The notes under the pieces: model-generated
The model's database searches: none
What the model saw: the letters and a program-made list of their open reading frames with translations, nothing else
Told to the model about the DNA's origin: nothing
Part shown: positions 17,777 to 26,570 of the stretch, in pieces
How the letters are laid out: each line of letters begins with the position of its first letter
Numbering within the stretch: the first letter of the stretch is position 1
Assembly (NCBI GenBank): GCA_902761365.1
Contig: CACWJZ010000019.1
Coordinates: forward strand, 1 to 58,002
Direction: 5' to 3'
Length of the DNA stretch: 58,002 nt
Source: an uncultured Eubacteriales bacterium
GTDB taxonomy: Bacteria > Bacillota > Clostridia > Christensenellales > CAG-138
Program-made: the position numbers and the translations under genes

Positions 17777-17805
17777 TTGACAATTCCGGCCCGCAACTTT
17801 ATTCT
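17777..17805 (+). promoter_or_regulatory. promoter of the PNPOx-like gene
   Basis: TTGACA (17777-17782), 17 bases, TATTCT (17800-17805), 32 bases before the start codon. Confidence 0.75.
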
Positions 17806-17837
17806 GAAGGGGAGAACAAACCAAGGAGGACAAACGG

Positions 17838-18239
17838 ATGAACGCAGCGGAAAAAGTGTGCGCATTTTTAGACGAAGCCCAGGTGTACTACCTGGCGACC
17901 GTGGAGGGGGACCAGCCCCGGGTGCGGCCCTTCGGCACGGCCCTGGTCTACGAGGGGAAGCTCTATATCCAGACCGGGAAGGTGAAGCCCGTGTCCCATC
18001 AGCTGGCGGAGAACCCCAAGGCGGAGATCTGCGCCTTCCATAACGGCCAGTGGGTCCGTGTTTCGGGAAAGCTCCTGAACGACGACCGCCGGGAGGTGAA
18101 GGTGGCCATGTTGGACAAGTACCCCAACCTGAAGCGGATGTACGACCCCGACGACGGCAACACCCAGGTCCTGTACTTTGAGGGTGCCACAGCCACCTTC
18201 TCATCGTTTATGGCCGCACCGGAGACGGTGGAGCTGTAA
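17838..18239 (+). CDS. pyridoxamine 5'-phosphate oxidase-like flavin-binding protein
   Basis: 133 residues, split-barrel fold. Motifs VYYLATVEGDQPRVRPFGTAL, LYIQTGKVKPVSHQLAENPKAEICAF and GQWVRVSGKL are standard for small PNPOx-like proteins that bind FMN or a related flavin. The reaction is unknown. A clear AAGGAGGAC ribosome binding site precedes the ATG, and the gene has its own promoter. It is followed by repeat copy A4. Confidence 0.87.
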   Translation: MNAAEKVCAFLDEAQVYYLATVEGDQPRVRPFGTALVYEGKLYIQTGKVKPVSHQLAENPKAEICAFHNGQWVRVSGKLLNDDRREVKVAMLDKYPNLKRMYDPDDGNTQVLYFEGATATFSSFMAAPETVEL

Positions 18240-18252
18240 ACTCTTCTTCTGT

Positions 18253-18386
18253 GCTCCTTTTTCTCTTCGGTGAAGAGAAAAAGGAGCCGAAAAAAGAGAA
18301 GCTTAAGAAACTATTCTTGTTTCTCCCTTATACTGACTTATCTTCTTAAGTTCTTTTCGCGAGCCTTTTCCTTCAAGAAAAGGCTC
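18253..18386 (+). repeat. double-hairpin intergenic element, copy A4
   Basis: The hairpins are at 18253-18287 (GCTCC...GGAGC) and 18361-18386 (GAGCC...GGCTC). CTTAAGAA (18302) faces CTTCTTAAG (18342-18350). The second hairpin ends 20 bases before the next start codon, just ahead of its AAAGGAG. Confidence 0.85.
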
Positions 18387-18406
18387 AAAAAGAAAGGAGT
18401 TTTCCC

Positions 18407-20428
18407 ATGAAAAAAGCAAGGACAAGGTGGATCGTGCTGCTGGCGGCGCTGCTCGTCGCCGCCTTCGGGGCGCTGACGCTGGCCAACAGCATCCAGACCG
18501 ATCACGGCAGCATCGTCGTCACCGAGGGCGTCATCGACGCCAACCGGGGCGAGGGCGGCAAGGAACATCTGGGCCGGATGACCTACAAGCTCTACACGCC
18601 CAAGACCGCCACAGCGGAGCACAAGGCCCCCGGCGTGCTGCTGCTCCACGGGTACCAGAACGATCGGGAGACCAACGCCGCCTACGCCATCGAGCTCGCC
18701 CGCCGGGGTGTGGTGGCCCTGTCCCTGGACGAGTACGGCCACGGCTTCACCGAGCCCGGGCTCAAGGAGCGGGGGTACGTGAACCACACCGTGAAGGTGA
18801 ACTACGGGGAGGACAGCATCGAGGCGGGCACCTTCAAGAAGGTGGGCGGCACGGTCCGCTATCGCCTGCTCATGAACTTCTCCAACCTCAGCTTCTTCAA
18901 CGATCACTATTCCAAGGACGACGCTGGCAATTCCATCGTGGACTCCTCCTGCGGCGGTGCGGCGGCCTACGCGGTCCTGGCCACCATGGACAACGTGGAC
19001 AGCACCCGCCTGGGCATCAGCGGCCACTCCATGGGCACCTGGGCCGGCTGGTCCGTGGCGGCGGCCTTCGCGGGCACGGACATCGAGCCCCGGGCCACGG
19101 TCCTCCAGTGCGGGGAGCTGTTCCGTGATTCCGTCTACGACACCGGCAAGATACACTTCAATAACGTGCTCCTGCTCCAGGCCAAGTGGGACGAGTTCAG
19201 CTACTTTAGGGACTATCAGCGGGTAGTGGACGACGACCTGCTCACCTCCGACCTTCGCTGCGAGTTCTTGGGCGTCACCCCCGAGATGGCGACCTGGAAC
19301 AGGACCTACGGGACCTTCAACGACGGCAGCGCCCGCCGGATGGAGCTCCTCTACACCAACCACCGGCTCACCACCCACCACAGCCACGGGCTGGCCGTGG
19401 CCCTCGATTGGTTCCGGGACGCCTTCGGGCCGGAGAGCATGAACGACCTCCCTGCCACGGACCAAAAGGCCATGGGCAAGGAGTGGCTGGTGCTGCTCAG
19501 TATGCTCCTGACGCTCCTCGCCATGGTGCCCCTCGCGAAGCTGCTGCTGACGGTGCCCTTCTTCGCCGCCATCCCCCAGCCCCTGCCCCCCAGGGCGAAC
19601 GTGAAGCCCCGGGGCAAGTGGTGGAAGGGAGCCATCATTACCCTGCTCATCGCGGGCTTCACCTATCCGTTCATGACGCAGCTGGGTCACGCGCTGCTGC
19701 CGCTCCCGGAGGGGGTGTTCCGCATGACCGTGGGCAACGGGTTCATCGGCTGGTATCTGCTGCTGATCCTGGTCATGGTGGTGACCGCCTGGACCGGCTG
19801 GCGCAAGGTCAAAAAGTCTGACACCTTCGACGGCTGGTATGGCATGGGCCTGGGCGCTGAGAAGGCGCCCATGAAGATCAGCGGGAGGCTTCTGGGCCGG
19901 TCCGCCCTGCTGGTGCTGTGTTTGCTGCTGATGGTCTACGCCATGGTGGCCCTGGCCGGGGTGTATCTGCTGGACCTGCGGTTCATCTGGCCCTTCTTCA
20001 AGACCTTCACCCTGGCCCGCTTCGGCCAGTTCTGCGTCTACCTGCCCCTGTTCGCCCTGTTCTTCCTGCTGAACAACTCGAAGATCATGGCGTCCATGCG
20101 CACGGAAGCCACCTATCAGCCGGGGACCAAGGGGTTTCTGGGGACTTGGTGGCGCTGCGCCCTGATGATGGTGGGTGGGGTGCTGCTGATCGTGCTCATC
20201 GAGTACGTGCCCTTCTTCCTGAACATCGGCCCCGGGGCGGACGTGTTCTTTGGGTCCACCTTCGGGGGCCCGTTCATGTCGCTGCTGATCCTGTTCGTGC
20301 CCCAGGTGCTGGTGTTCAGCCTCCTGGGCGCCTGGTTCTACCGCCGCACGGGCAGCGTGTACTCCGGTGCGCTGCTGATCGCTTCTTTAGCGGCCTGGAT
20401 CGTCACCGGCGGCTCGGCCATGCTATAA
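18407..20428 (+). CDS. alpha/beta hydrolase fused to a multi-pass membrane region
   Basis: 673 residues. An N-terminal membrane anchor (8-28) is followed by a serine hydrolase domain outside the membrane: LLLHGYQNDRE as oxyanion region, nucleophile Ser208 in GHSMG (206-210), likely acid in AKWDEF and His in HHSHGLA near 327. From about residue 365 there are six or more membrane segments with no recognised motif. The substrate is unknown. AAAGGAG precedes the ATG. It is followed by a lone family-A hairpin and then an esterase and a glucosidase. Confidence 0.75.
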   Translation: MKKARTRWIVLLAALLVAAFGALTLANSIQTDHGSIVVTEGVIDANRGEGGKEHLGRMTYKLYTPKTATAEHKAPGVLLLHGYQNDRETNAAYAIELARRGVVALSLDEYGHGFTEPGLKERGYVNHTVKVNYGEDSIEAGTFKKVGGTVRYRLLMNFSNLSFFNDHYSKDDAGNSIVDSSCGGAAAYAVLATMDNVDSTRLGISGHSMGTWAGWSVAAAFAGTDIEPRATVLQCGELFRDSVYDTGKIHFNNVLLLQAKWDEFSYFRDYQRVVDDDLLTSDLRCEFLGVTPEMATWNRTYGTFNDGSARRMELLYTNHRLTTHHSHGLAVALDWFRDAFGPESMNDLPATDQKAMGKEWLVLLSMLLTLLAMVPLAKLLLTVPFFAAIPQPLPPRANVKPRGKWWKGAIITLLIAGFTYPFMTQLGHALLPLPEGVFRMTVGNGFIGWYLLLILVMVVTAWTGWRKVKKSDTFDGWYGMGLGAEKAPMKISGRLLGRSALLVLCLLLMVYAMVALAGVYLLDLRFIWPFFKTFTLARFGQFCVYLPLFALFFLLNNSKIMASMRTEATYQPGTKGFLGTWWRCALMMVGGVLLIVLIEYVPFFLNIGPGADVFFGSTFGGPFMSLLILFVPQVLVFSLLGAWFYRRTGSVYSGALLIASLAAWIVTGGSAML

Positions 20429-20450
20429 TTTAAGGAACCTATTGAAAGCT

Positions 20451-20478
20451 TGCACCTTTTCTTGCAAGAAAAGGTGCA
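20451..20478 (+). repeat. single perfect family-A hairpin, copy A5
   Basis: A 28-base perfect palindrome with the family core CTTTTCTTG/CAAGAAAAG and outer TGCAC/GTGCA. Only the second-hairpin half of the element is present. It lies between two co-directional hydrolase genes. Confidence 0.8.
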
Positions 20479-20512
20479 GCCAAAAGAACTGTCAGAAGGG
20501 ATCGAAGGATTC

Positions 20513-21847
20513 ATGGAATGCAGGGAAACGGTATGTGAGACGCCCTTGGGCAGAATACGGGGCCTGGACAATGGCCGGTGTCTGGCGTTTCTGGGGGTGC
20601 CCTTCGGGAAGGCGGAGCGGTTCGAGTACGCCCAGGCTGTGGACCGCTGGGACGGGGTGCTGGACGCCACCCGCTTCGGCCCCGGCTGCCCCCAGAACCG
20701 GGCCGTTCACGAGCACCTGGAAGACCCGGTGCGGCTCTTCTACAAGCGAGAGTACCGGGAGGGCCTGGACTTCACCTATTCCGAGGACTGCCTGAACCTG
20801 AATATTTACGCCCCCTACGGGGCCAAGGCTGCCCCGGTGATCCTGTTCTTCTACGGCGGCGGCTTCGACTCCGGCCTCAACTGGGAGAGCCCCTTCGATG
20901 GCAGCGCCCTGGCCCAGCGGGGGGCCGTGACGGTCTTCGCCAACTACCGGGTGGGGCCTCTGGGGTATCTCACCCATGAAGAGATACAAACCAAGTACGG
21001 CCGGGACGGGAACTTTGGCCTGGACGACCAGCTCGCCGCCCTTCGCTGGGTGAAAGCCCATATCGGCGCCTTTGGCGGGGACCCGGACAACATCACCATC
21101 ATGGGCCAGAGCGCCGGGGCCATCTCCGTCCAGTACCTGTGTTTGAACCGCCAGCACGCCGGCCTCTTCCGGCGGGCGGCCATGCTGTCCGGCGGGGGCC
21201 TGTTCCCCAGGTTCGCCCTGCCCCGGCCCGCGGAGAGCACCCATGCCTACTGGCGCCAGTTCATGGAGCTGGCCGGGTGCAGGAGCTTCGAGGCGCTCAA
21301 AGCCGCGCCTCTTGCGGACATCTTCGAGGCGGTGGAAAAGATCAAGGCCCTGCGGAAGGACACGATCTATCACACCATGCCCGTGGTGGACGGAGCCCTG
21401 CTCCCCGGGCCCGTGGACCAGCTCATCAAGACGCCGCTCCCCGTGGACTATCTCATCGGCTTCACCAATAACGACATGTACGCCCCCGTCATGGCCTTCA
21501 TCGGCCAGAAGTTCGGCCGCCGGAACGGGGCTTATCTCTACTATTTCGACCTGGACGCCCCCGGCGACGACAACCGGGCCTTCCACTCCAGCGACCTGCG
21601 GTACATCTTCGGCACGCTGGACCGGAGCTGGCGGCCCTACGGGAAGCGGGATAGGGAGGCATCCGGGCAGATGATGGACTATCTCGTGAACTTCGTCCGC
21701 ACCGGCGACCCCAACGGCCCCGGCCTGCCCCCCTGGCGGCCCGGCCATGGCGTGCTGCGCATCGGGCCCCAGGGCACCGGGATGGGCCACATCAACTACG
21801 GGAAGCTCATCCGCAATATGCTCACCAAGGGGGACCCCAAGGCATGA
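20513..21847 (+). CDS. type-B carboxylesterase / para-nitrobenzyl esterase
   Basis: 444 residues. CLNLNIYAP and VILFFYGGGFDSG form the oxyanion region, Ser200 is the nucleophile in GQSAGA, and FHSSDLRYIFG carries the likely catalytic His. The family hydrolyses carboxylic esters; the natural substrate is unknown. It is about 40-60 residues shorter than typical family members. The start at 20513 follows GAAGGA; the open frame reaches 20450, but those codons are the A5 palindrome. The stop overlaps the GH31 start, so the two are coupled. Confidence 0.86.
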   Translation: MECRETVCETPLGRIRGLDNGRCLAFLGVPFGKAERFEYAQAVDRWDGVLDATRFGPGCPQNRAVHEHLEDPVRLFYKREYREGLDFTYSEDCLNLNIYAPYGAKAAPVILFFYGGGFDSGLNWESPFDGSALAQRGAVTVFANYRVGPLGYLTHEEIQTKYGRDGNFGLDDQLAALRWVKAHIGAFGGDPDNITIMGQSAGAISVQYLCLNRQHAGLFRRAAMLSGGGLFPRFALPRPAESTHAYWRQFMELAGCRSFEALKAAPLADIFEAVEKIKALRKDTIYHTMPVVDGALLPGPVDQLIKTPLPVDYLIGFTNNDMYAPVMAFIGQKFGRRNGAYLYYFDLDAPGDDNRAFHSSDLRYIFGTLDRSWRPYGKRDREASGQMMDYLVNFVRTGDPNGPGLPPWRPGHGVLRIGPQGTGMGHINYGKLIRNMLTKGDPKA

Positions 21848-23856
21848 AATTCGATCATCGATTTGTGCTGCAGTCGTCGAGCCCCGACCACCGAGTCTAC
21901 GGGGCGGACGGGGTCACCATGCGTCTCGACTTTCTCCCGCATATGCTGCGGGTGGCCCTGATCCACGAGGGCGTGCCCCTGGTGCCCACCTGGAGCGTGT
22001 GCCCCCAGGGGGCGGACGTGCCTCGCAGCGGTCGGGACAAGCTGTCCCGGGAGGGCTTCGAGCCCGCGGCGCCTGCCATCACGGAGGCGGACGGGGTGCT
22101 GCGCTTTGTGCTGGACGGGGTCTCCTTCTCCGTGGAGCTCAAAAACTTCCGCATCAGCGCCCGGACGGAACGGGGCCTGCTGTACCGGGACCGGAGCGGC
22201 CTTGCGTATAACTTCGCCGGGGAGCTGGGCCGCGGGTCTGCGCACTATGTGGACCGGTTCGAGGGGGAGGAGATCTTCGGCCTCGGCGACAAGTGCGGCC
22301 ACGTGAACAAGGCCGGACAGCGGTTTTTGCTGCACACCGGGGACGCCATGGGCTTTCGGGCCGAGAGCAGCGACCCCCTCTACAAGCACCTGCCCTTCTG
22401 CATCTGCCGCCACGGGGCCGGCAGCTACGGCCTCTTCTATGACACCCTGTCCAGCGGCACCATGGATTTGGGCCGGGAGCACGACAACTATTTCGAGCCC
22501 TTCCGCAGCGCCCGCTTCGAGGAGGAGAACCTGGTGTTCTACCTCATTTTGGGCACGCCTTGGGAGATCGTCCGGCGCTTTTCCGCCCTCACCGGCACCG
22601 CCGCCCCCGTGCCCCGGTGGGCCTTCTCCTACTGCGGCAGCACCATGGCCTACACCGATGCGGACGACGCGGACGCTCAATTGCGCGGCTTCGTGCAGCA
22701 ATGCGAGGAAAACGGCATCCCCTGCCGGGGGTTCTACCTGTCCAGCGGGTACACCCAGATCGGGGATAGGCGCTGCGTGTTCCACTGGAACCGGGACAAG
22801 ATTCCCTCCCCCGAGGGGCTGTCCGCCTATTTCAAGGCCCACGGCATGGCCCTCATCCCCAACGTGAAGCCCGCCTTTTTGACGGATCACCCCCTCTATG
22901 AGACCATCGCCCAAAACGGCTGGTTTTTGCGCTATGCTGACGGCCGCCCGGCTCGGTTCCCCTTCTGGGGCGGCATGGCCAGCTATCTCGACTTCACGGA
23001 CCCCGGGGCCTATGATTTCTGGAAGCGGTGCGTGCGGACGGAGCTCATCGACAAGGGGTATGCGGACATCTGGAATGACAACAACGAATACGACGTGTGG
23101 GACGACGACGTGCTCTGCAGCGGCTTCGGCCATCCCCTGCCCGCCGCCCGGGTGCGGCCCCTGTTCGCCTACCTCATGGCCAGGGCCAGCCGGGAGGCCT
23201 GCATGGAGGCGGGCGTCGAGGCCCCCTTCACCGTGTCCCGGTGCGCCATGGCGGGGACACAGCGGGTGGCCACCACCTGGACCGGGGACAACCTGACGGA
23301 CTTTCGGGACCTCAGGTTCAACCACTACCAGGCCATGACCATGGCCCTTTCCGGGTTCCTGTTTTTCGGCCCGGACATCGGCGGCTTCGCGGGGCCCAAG
23401 CCCAGCCGGGAGCTGTTCCTCCGGTGGCTCCAGTACGGCGTGTTCCTGCCCCGGTTCGTCCTTCACTCCTGGAAGCCCGGGGAGGAACCCACCATGCCCT
23501 GGCTGTACCCGGACCTGCTGCCCGCCGTCCGGCGGCTCTTCGCCCTGCGGGAACGGCTGGTCCCCTACCTCTATGAACAGGCGGAGAAGGCGCGCCTCGG
23601 CCACGAGCCCCTGATCCGGCCCGTGTTCCTGCTGGACGACGAGTATCCCGTGGAGAGCGACTGGTTCCTCTGCGGCACCGATCTCTTAGTCTGCCCCGTC
23701 TTCGATAAGGGGGCGGCCAACGTGGCCCTGACCCTGCCCCGCTATGGCGATGGCTGGCAGCTCCGGGGCCAGGGCTCCCTCTACCCCCCCGGCGAGGAGC
23801 TCATCATCCCCTGCCTCCCCGAGGACGAGCCGGTGTGGTTCACGAAAGTCGGATAG
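21844..23856 (+). CDS. glycoside hydrolase family 31 (alpha-glucosidase/alpha-xylosidase type)
   Basis: 670 residues, no signal peptide, so probably cytoplasmic. The nucleophile is Asp412 in IWNDNNE and the acid/base is Asp482 in TWTGDN. FGLGDKCGHVNKAG in the N-terminal beta-sandwich and the GFLFFGPDIGGF segment complete the GH31 pattern. It hydrolyses alpha-linked glycosides; which linkage cannot be read. It is translationally coupled to the carboxylesterase (ATGA), suggesting joint use on an acylated sugar, but that is inference. Confidence 0.9.
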   Translation: MKFDHRFVLQSSSPDHRVYGADGVTMRLDFLPHMLRVALIHEGVPLVPTWSVCPQGADVPRSGRDKLSREGFEPAAPAITEADGVLRFVLDGVSFSVELKNFRISARTERGLLYRDRSGLAYNFAGELGRGSAHYVDRFEGEEIFGLGDKCGHVNKAGQRFLLHTGDAMGFRAESSDPLYKHLPFCICRHGAGSYGLFYDTLSSGTMDLGREHDNYFEPFRSARFEEENLVFYLILGTPWEIVRRFSALTGTAAPVPRWAFSYCGSTMAYTDADDADAQLRGFVQQCEENGIPCRGFYLSSGYTQIGDRRCVFHWNRDKIPSPEGLSAYFKAHGMALIPNVKPAFLTDHPLYETIAQNGWFLRYADGRPARFPFWGGMASYLDFTDPGAYDFWKRCVRTELIDKGYADIWNDNNEYDVWDDDVLCSGFGHPLPAARVRPLFAYLMARASREACMEAGVEAPFTVSRCAMAGTQRVATTWTGDNLTDFRDLRFNHYQAMTMALSGFLFFGPDIGGFAGPKPSRELFLRWLQYGVFLPRFVLHSWKPGEEPTMPWLYPDLLPAVRRLFALRERLVPYLYEQAEKARLGHEPLIRPVFLLDDEYPVESDWFLCGTDLLVCPVFDKGAANVALTLPRYGDGWQLRGQGSLYPPGEELIIPCLPEDEPVWFTKVG

Positions 23857-23864
23857 AACGCAAA

Positions 23865-23895
23865 AGAGACCGCCAAATCGCGGTCTCTATCGTTT
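23865..23895. terminator. bidirectional terminator between GH31 and lysA
   Basis: AGAGACCGC (23865-23873) pairs with GCGGTCTCT (23880-23888), flanked by A-rich and T-rich bases on both sides, between convergent genes. Confidence 0.75.
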
Positions 23896-23901
23896 ACCGA
23901 C

Positions 23902-25236
23902 TCACTGATCCAACCGAATCATATCGTCCAATGTCTCCCGCCCCACGGCCACATAGGATCGGCCCTCCTTCAGCATGACCACTGGCGGGCGCAGCATGCG
24001 ATTATAGCCGGAGGCCATGGAGAAGTTGTAGGCCCCCGTGGTACAGACAGCCACCACATCCCCCCGCTGGGTGGAGTTGGGTAAGAGGATGTCCGGCTGG
24101 ATTACGTCGCCGCTTTCGCAGCACCGTCCCACCAGATCGCAGCGCATTGCAGAAGGTTCGTCCATGCGGCTTGCATTAAAACAGGTATATTGAGAGCCAT
24201 AAAGGGCAAAGCGGGGGTTGTCGGACATGCCGCCGTCGATGGAGACGTAGCGCTTGTAGCCGGTGATCTCCTTGACAGAGCCCACGGTGTACAGGGTCAT
24301 GCCCGCGTCCGCCACGATGCTGCGGCCCGGCTCCATGAGCACCTTGGGCACGGGCAGGTCCAGCCGCTTTGCGATGGCGTACAGGGTTTCCGCCACAGAG
24401 ACGATCTTTCGGGGGATATGGATCTCTGGGTCGCTCTCCACATACCGCACGCCGTAGCCGCCGCCCAGATCCAGCTCCTCCGGTAAATAGCCGCAACGGT
24501 CGCGAACGGTGCGGATGAACGCCATCATCACCATGACCGAGCGTTCAAACACATCCTCCCAGAAAACCTGGGAGCCCACATGGCAGTGGAACCCGGCCAC
24601 GTTGAGATGAGGTTGAGCGAGGGCCAGGAGCACGAAGGGCTCCGCCTGACCGGTCTCAATGGACACGCCGAACTTGGAATCCACCTTTCCGGTGCTGACG
24701 GCGTCATAAGTGTGCGGATCGATGCCGGGGGTGATCCGAAGCAGGACCTTCTGTCGCGTATCCCGGCGGCACGCCTCCGCCTCCAGGGCCAGCAGCTCCT
24801 CCTCCCCGTCCACCACGAAGCAGCCCACACCCGCGTCCATGGCGAAGGTGATGTCCTCGTCCGTTTTGTTGTTCCCGTGATAATAGACCCGCTCCATGGG
24901 AAAGCCGGCGGTCATGGCCGTATAGATCTCCCCGGAGGAGACCACGTCCAGCCCCAGGCCCTCCTGCTGCACGATCCGGCACATCTGCCGGAAGGAGGCG
25001 GCCTTGCTGGCGTACAGGACCTGGGACCCTGCCGGGAAGCACCGGGCAAAGGTTTCCGTGTACAGGCGGCAGTTGTGCCGGATCCGGTCCTCGTCCATGA
25101 GATACAGGGGCGTGCCGTAGGCTTCAGCCAAAGCCAGGGTGTCCTGGTCGGCGAAGTGCAGCCGCCCGTCCCGCCGGGTCATGTTCGGGCAAAGGGCGGT
25201 TTCGGGAAACGGTGGGTTGGATGACAACGGGGGCAT
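23902..25236 (-). CDS. lysA: diaminopimelate decarboxylase
   Basis: 444 residues, fold-type III PLP enzyme catalysing the last step of lysine synthesis. The PLP lysine is K78 in LYASKAASF; HCHVGSQV and ELDLGGGYGVRY bind phosphate and substrate; CESGDVI is the substrate-binding loop of LysA and marks it against arginine decarboxylases. The start at 25236 follows AAGGGAG; the earlier in-frame ATG lies in the riboswitch expression region. Regulation by lysine is predicted from the leader. It is a single-gene transcript ending in the shared terminator. Confidence 0.93.
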   Translation of the reverse strand: MPPLSSNPPFPETALCPNMTRRDGRLHFADQDTLALAEAYGTPLYLMDEDRIRHNCRLYTETFARCFPAGSQVLYASKAASFRQMCRIVQQEGLGLDVVSSGEIYTAMTAGFPMERVYYHGNNKTDEDITFAMDAGVGCFVVDGEEELLALEAEACRRDTRQKVLLRITPGIDPHTYDAVSTGKVDSKFGVSIETGQAEPFVLLALAQPHLNVAGFHCHVGSQVFWEDVFERSVMVMMAFIRTVRDRCGYLPEELDLGGGYGVRYVESDPEIHIPRKIVSVAETLYAIAKRLDLPVPKVLMEPGRSIVADAGMTLYTVGSVKEITGYKRYVSIDGGMSDNPRFALYGSQYTCFNASRMDEPSAMRCDLVGRCCESGDVIQPDILLPNSTQRGDVVAVCTTGAYNFSMASGYNRMLRPPVVMLKEGRSYVAVGRETLDDMIRLDQ

Positions 25237-25270
25237 GCTGGTCTGTTTCTCCCTTCCATGGCGCAAATAA

Positions 25271-25291
25271 GGCCGATGCGCTGCATCGGCC
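25271..25291 (-). terminator. attenuator hairpin in the lysA leader
   Basis: GGCCGATGC and GCATCGGCC pair perfectly around a 3-base loop and on the minus strand are followed by TTATTTG. It lies between the lysine aptamer and the ribosome binding site, the expected place for a lysine-dependent terminator. Confidence 0.6.
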
Positions 25292-25346
25292 AAACATGAT
25301 CCAGGCTGCACCCAATGAGATCCACAGGGCGAAGCTTGCAATCAAA

Positions 25347-25512
25347 ACATAGCTCTCCGCAAACGCGACAGTCATCCGGATCTTCTCCGGATGCCCAGAC
25401 CGGACGCGGCAACCGCCCGATCTTCGGCAGCGGCCCCTTTCGCTGCGGGCAACGGTTTTGCCTGACCTTGTGTGCCCGCGCTACTGTTGACAGCTGCGCC
25501 TCTATCCTTTCA
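25347..25512 (-). promoter_or_regulatory. lysine riboswitch (L box)
   Basis: Reading the minus strand, the conserved L-box landmarks appear in order: GATAGAGGCGC, AGTA, GAAAGGGG, GCCGAAG, and a closing GAGAGCTAT whose CTAT pairs with the opening ATAG (P1). The spacing between landmarks fits the lysine aptamer, and the downstream gene is lysA. Lysine binding should shut off expression, by the attenuator hairpin or by hiding the ribosome binding site. Confidence 0.88.
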
Positions 25513-25531
25513 TTGCTGTGAAATTTTGCTT

Positions 25532-25560
25532 ACTGTACCACATCGCCGTTTTTTCGTCAA
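25532..25560 (-). promoter_or_regulatory. promoter of the riboswitch-lysA transcript
   Basis: On the minus strand: TTGACG (25555-25560), 17 bases, TACAGT (25532-25537), about 20 bases before the aptamer. Confidence 0.7.
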
Positions 25561-25712
25561 GGATAATATACGTTTTTTGAGAAGAACGACGCCCGACGGC
25601 CAGATTGCAAGTAAAAAAAGGGCCGCTGTACGCGACCCTTGCAATTTAGTCAAAAAGGCTTCCAAAGCGATCCGGTCTGTTGAAACCTATGGTTTCAACG
25701 GACTGAAAGGCT
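25561..25712. other. intergenic region with hairpins downstream of the sugar ABC genes
   Basis: No gene is seen. AAGGG and CCCTT around 25617-25640 form a hairpin. GTTGAAACC-tat-GGTTTCAAC at 25679-25699 is a perfect palindrome just after the minus-strand stop; a close relative lies at 50481-50513 after sigE. A T-run on the minus strand near 25651 could end the ABC transcript. Confidence 0.55.
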
Positions 25713-26570
25713 TTATCCCTTTACCGCGCCGGCGGCAACGCCCTTGATGATGTGCTTCTGGCACAGGAGGTAGAAGATCACCACAGGGACGATGCCCAGG
25801 AAGATCAGGGCCATGGTGGCGCCCCAGTCCACCTGGCCGTAGCTGCCCTGCAGGTACTGGATGTGGATGGGGATGGTCCGATAGAGGTTGCGATCCAGGA
25901 CCAGGTACGGCAGCAGATAGTCGTTCCAGACCCACATGATCTCCAGGATGCCCACGGAGATCATGGTGGGCTTGAGCATGGGGAAGACCACCAGGAAGTA
26001 GGTTTTGAGGGGCCCGCAGCCGTCGATGACCGCCGCCTCCTCGATCTCCAGGGGGATGCTCTTGACGAAGCCCACGAACATGAATATGGCGAGGCCCGCC
26101 CCGAAGCCCAGATAGACCACGGGGATGGTCCAGGGAGTGTTCAGCTTCAGGGTGTCCGCGGTCTTGGAGAGAGTGAACATGACCATCTGGAAGGGCACCA
26201 CCATGGAGAACACGCACAGGTAGTAGATGATCCGGCAGACCTTGGAATCCACCCGGGCGATGAACCAGGCGGCCATGGACGTGAACAGCAGGATCATGGC
26301 CGTGCTCAGGATGGTGATGGTGAAGCTGTAGAGCACAGCCTTCCAGAAGTCGTAGTTGCCGAAGGTCATGCCCTTCACATAGTTGTCCACGCCCACGAAG
26401 GACCGGCTGTTGGGCAGGGCGAAGGTTTCGGACTTCACGTAGGTGCTCCCCTTGAAGGTGTTGATGATGAGGGTGGCCACGGGCAGCATGTAGAGGATGC
26501 AGATCACCGCGAGGATGATGGACAGCACCGTCTTAAAGGTCTTTTCCTTGGCGAGACTCTGTTGGCTCAT
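25713..26570 (-). CDS. carbohydrate ABC transporter permease (MalG-like)
   Basis: 285 residues with six predicted membrane segments. The cytoplasmic EAA loop IEEAAVIDGCGPLKTYFLVVFPMLKPT, which contacts the ATPase, is clear. It forms the inner-membrane channel with the upstream permease for an oligosaccharide or sugar. No ATPase subunit is encoded nearby, so a shared MsmK-type ATPase elsewhere is likely. Its start overlaps the preceding stop by one base. Confidence 0.9.
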   Translation of the reverse strand: MSQQSLAKEKTFKTVLSIILAVICILYMLPVATLIINTFKGSTYVKSETFALPNSRSFVGVDNYVKGMTFGNYDFWKAVLYSFTITILSTAMILLFTSMAAWFIARVDSKVCRIIYYLCVFSMVVPFQMVMFTLSKTADTLKLNTPWTIPVVYLGFGAGLAIFMFVGFVKSIPLEIEEAAVIDGCGPLKTYFLVVFPMLKPTMISVGILEIMWVWNDYLLPYLVLDRNLYRTIPIHIQYLQGSYGQVDWGATMALIFLGIVPVVIFYLLCQKHIIKGVAAGAVKG

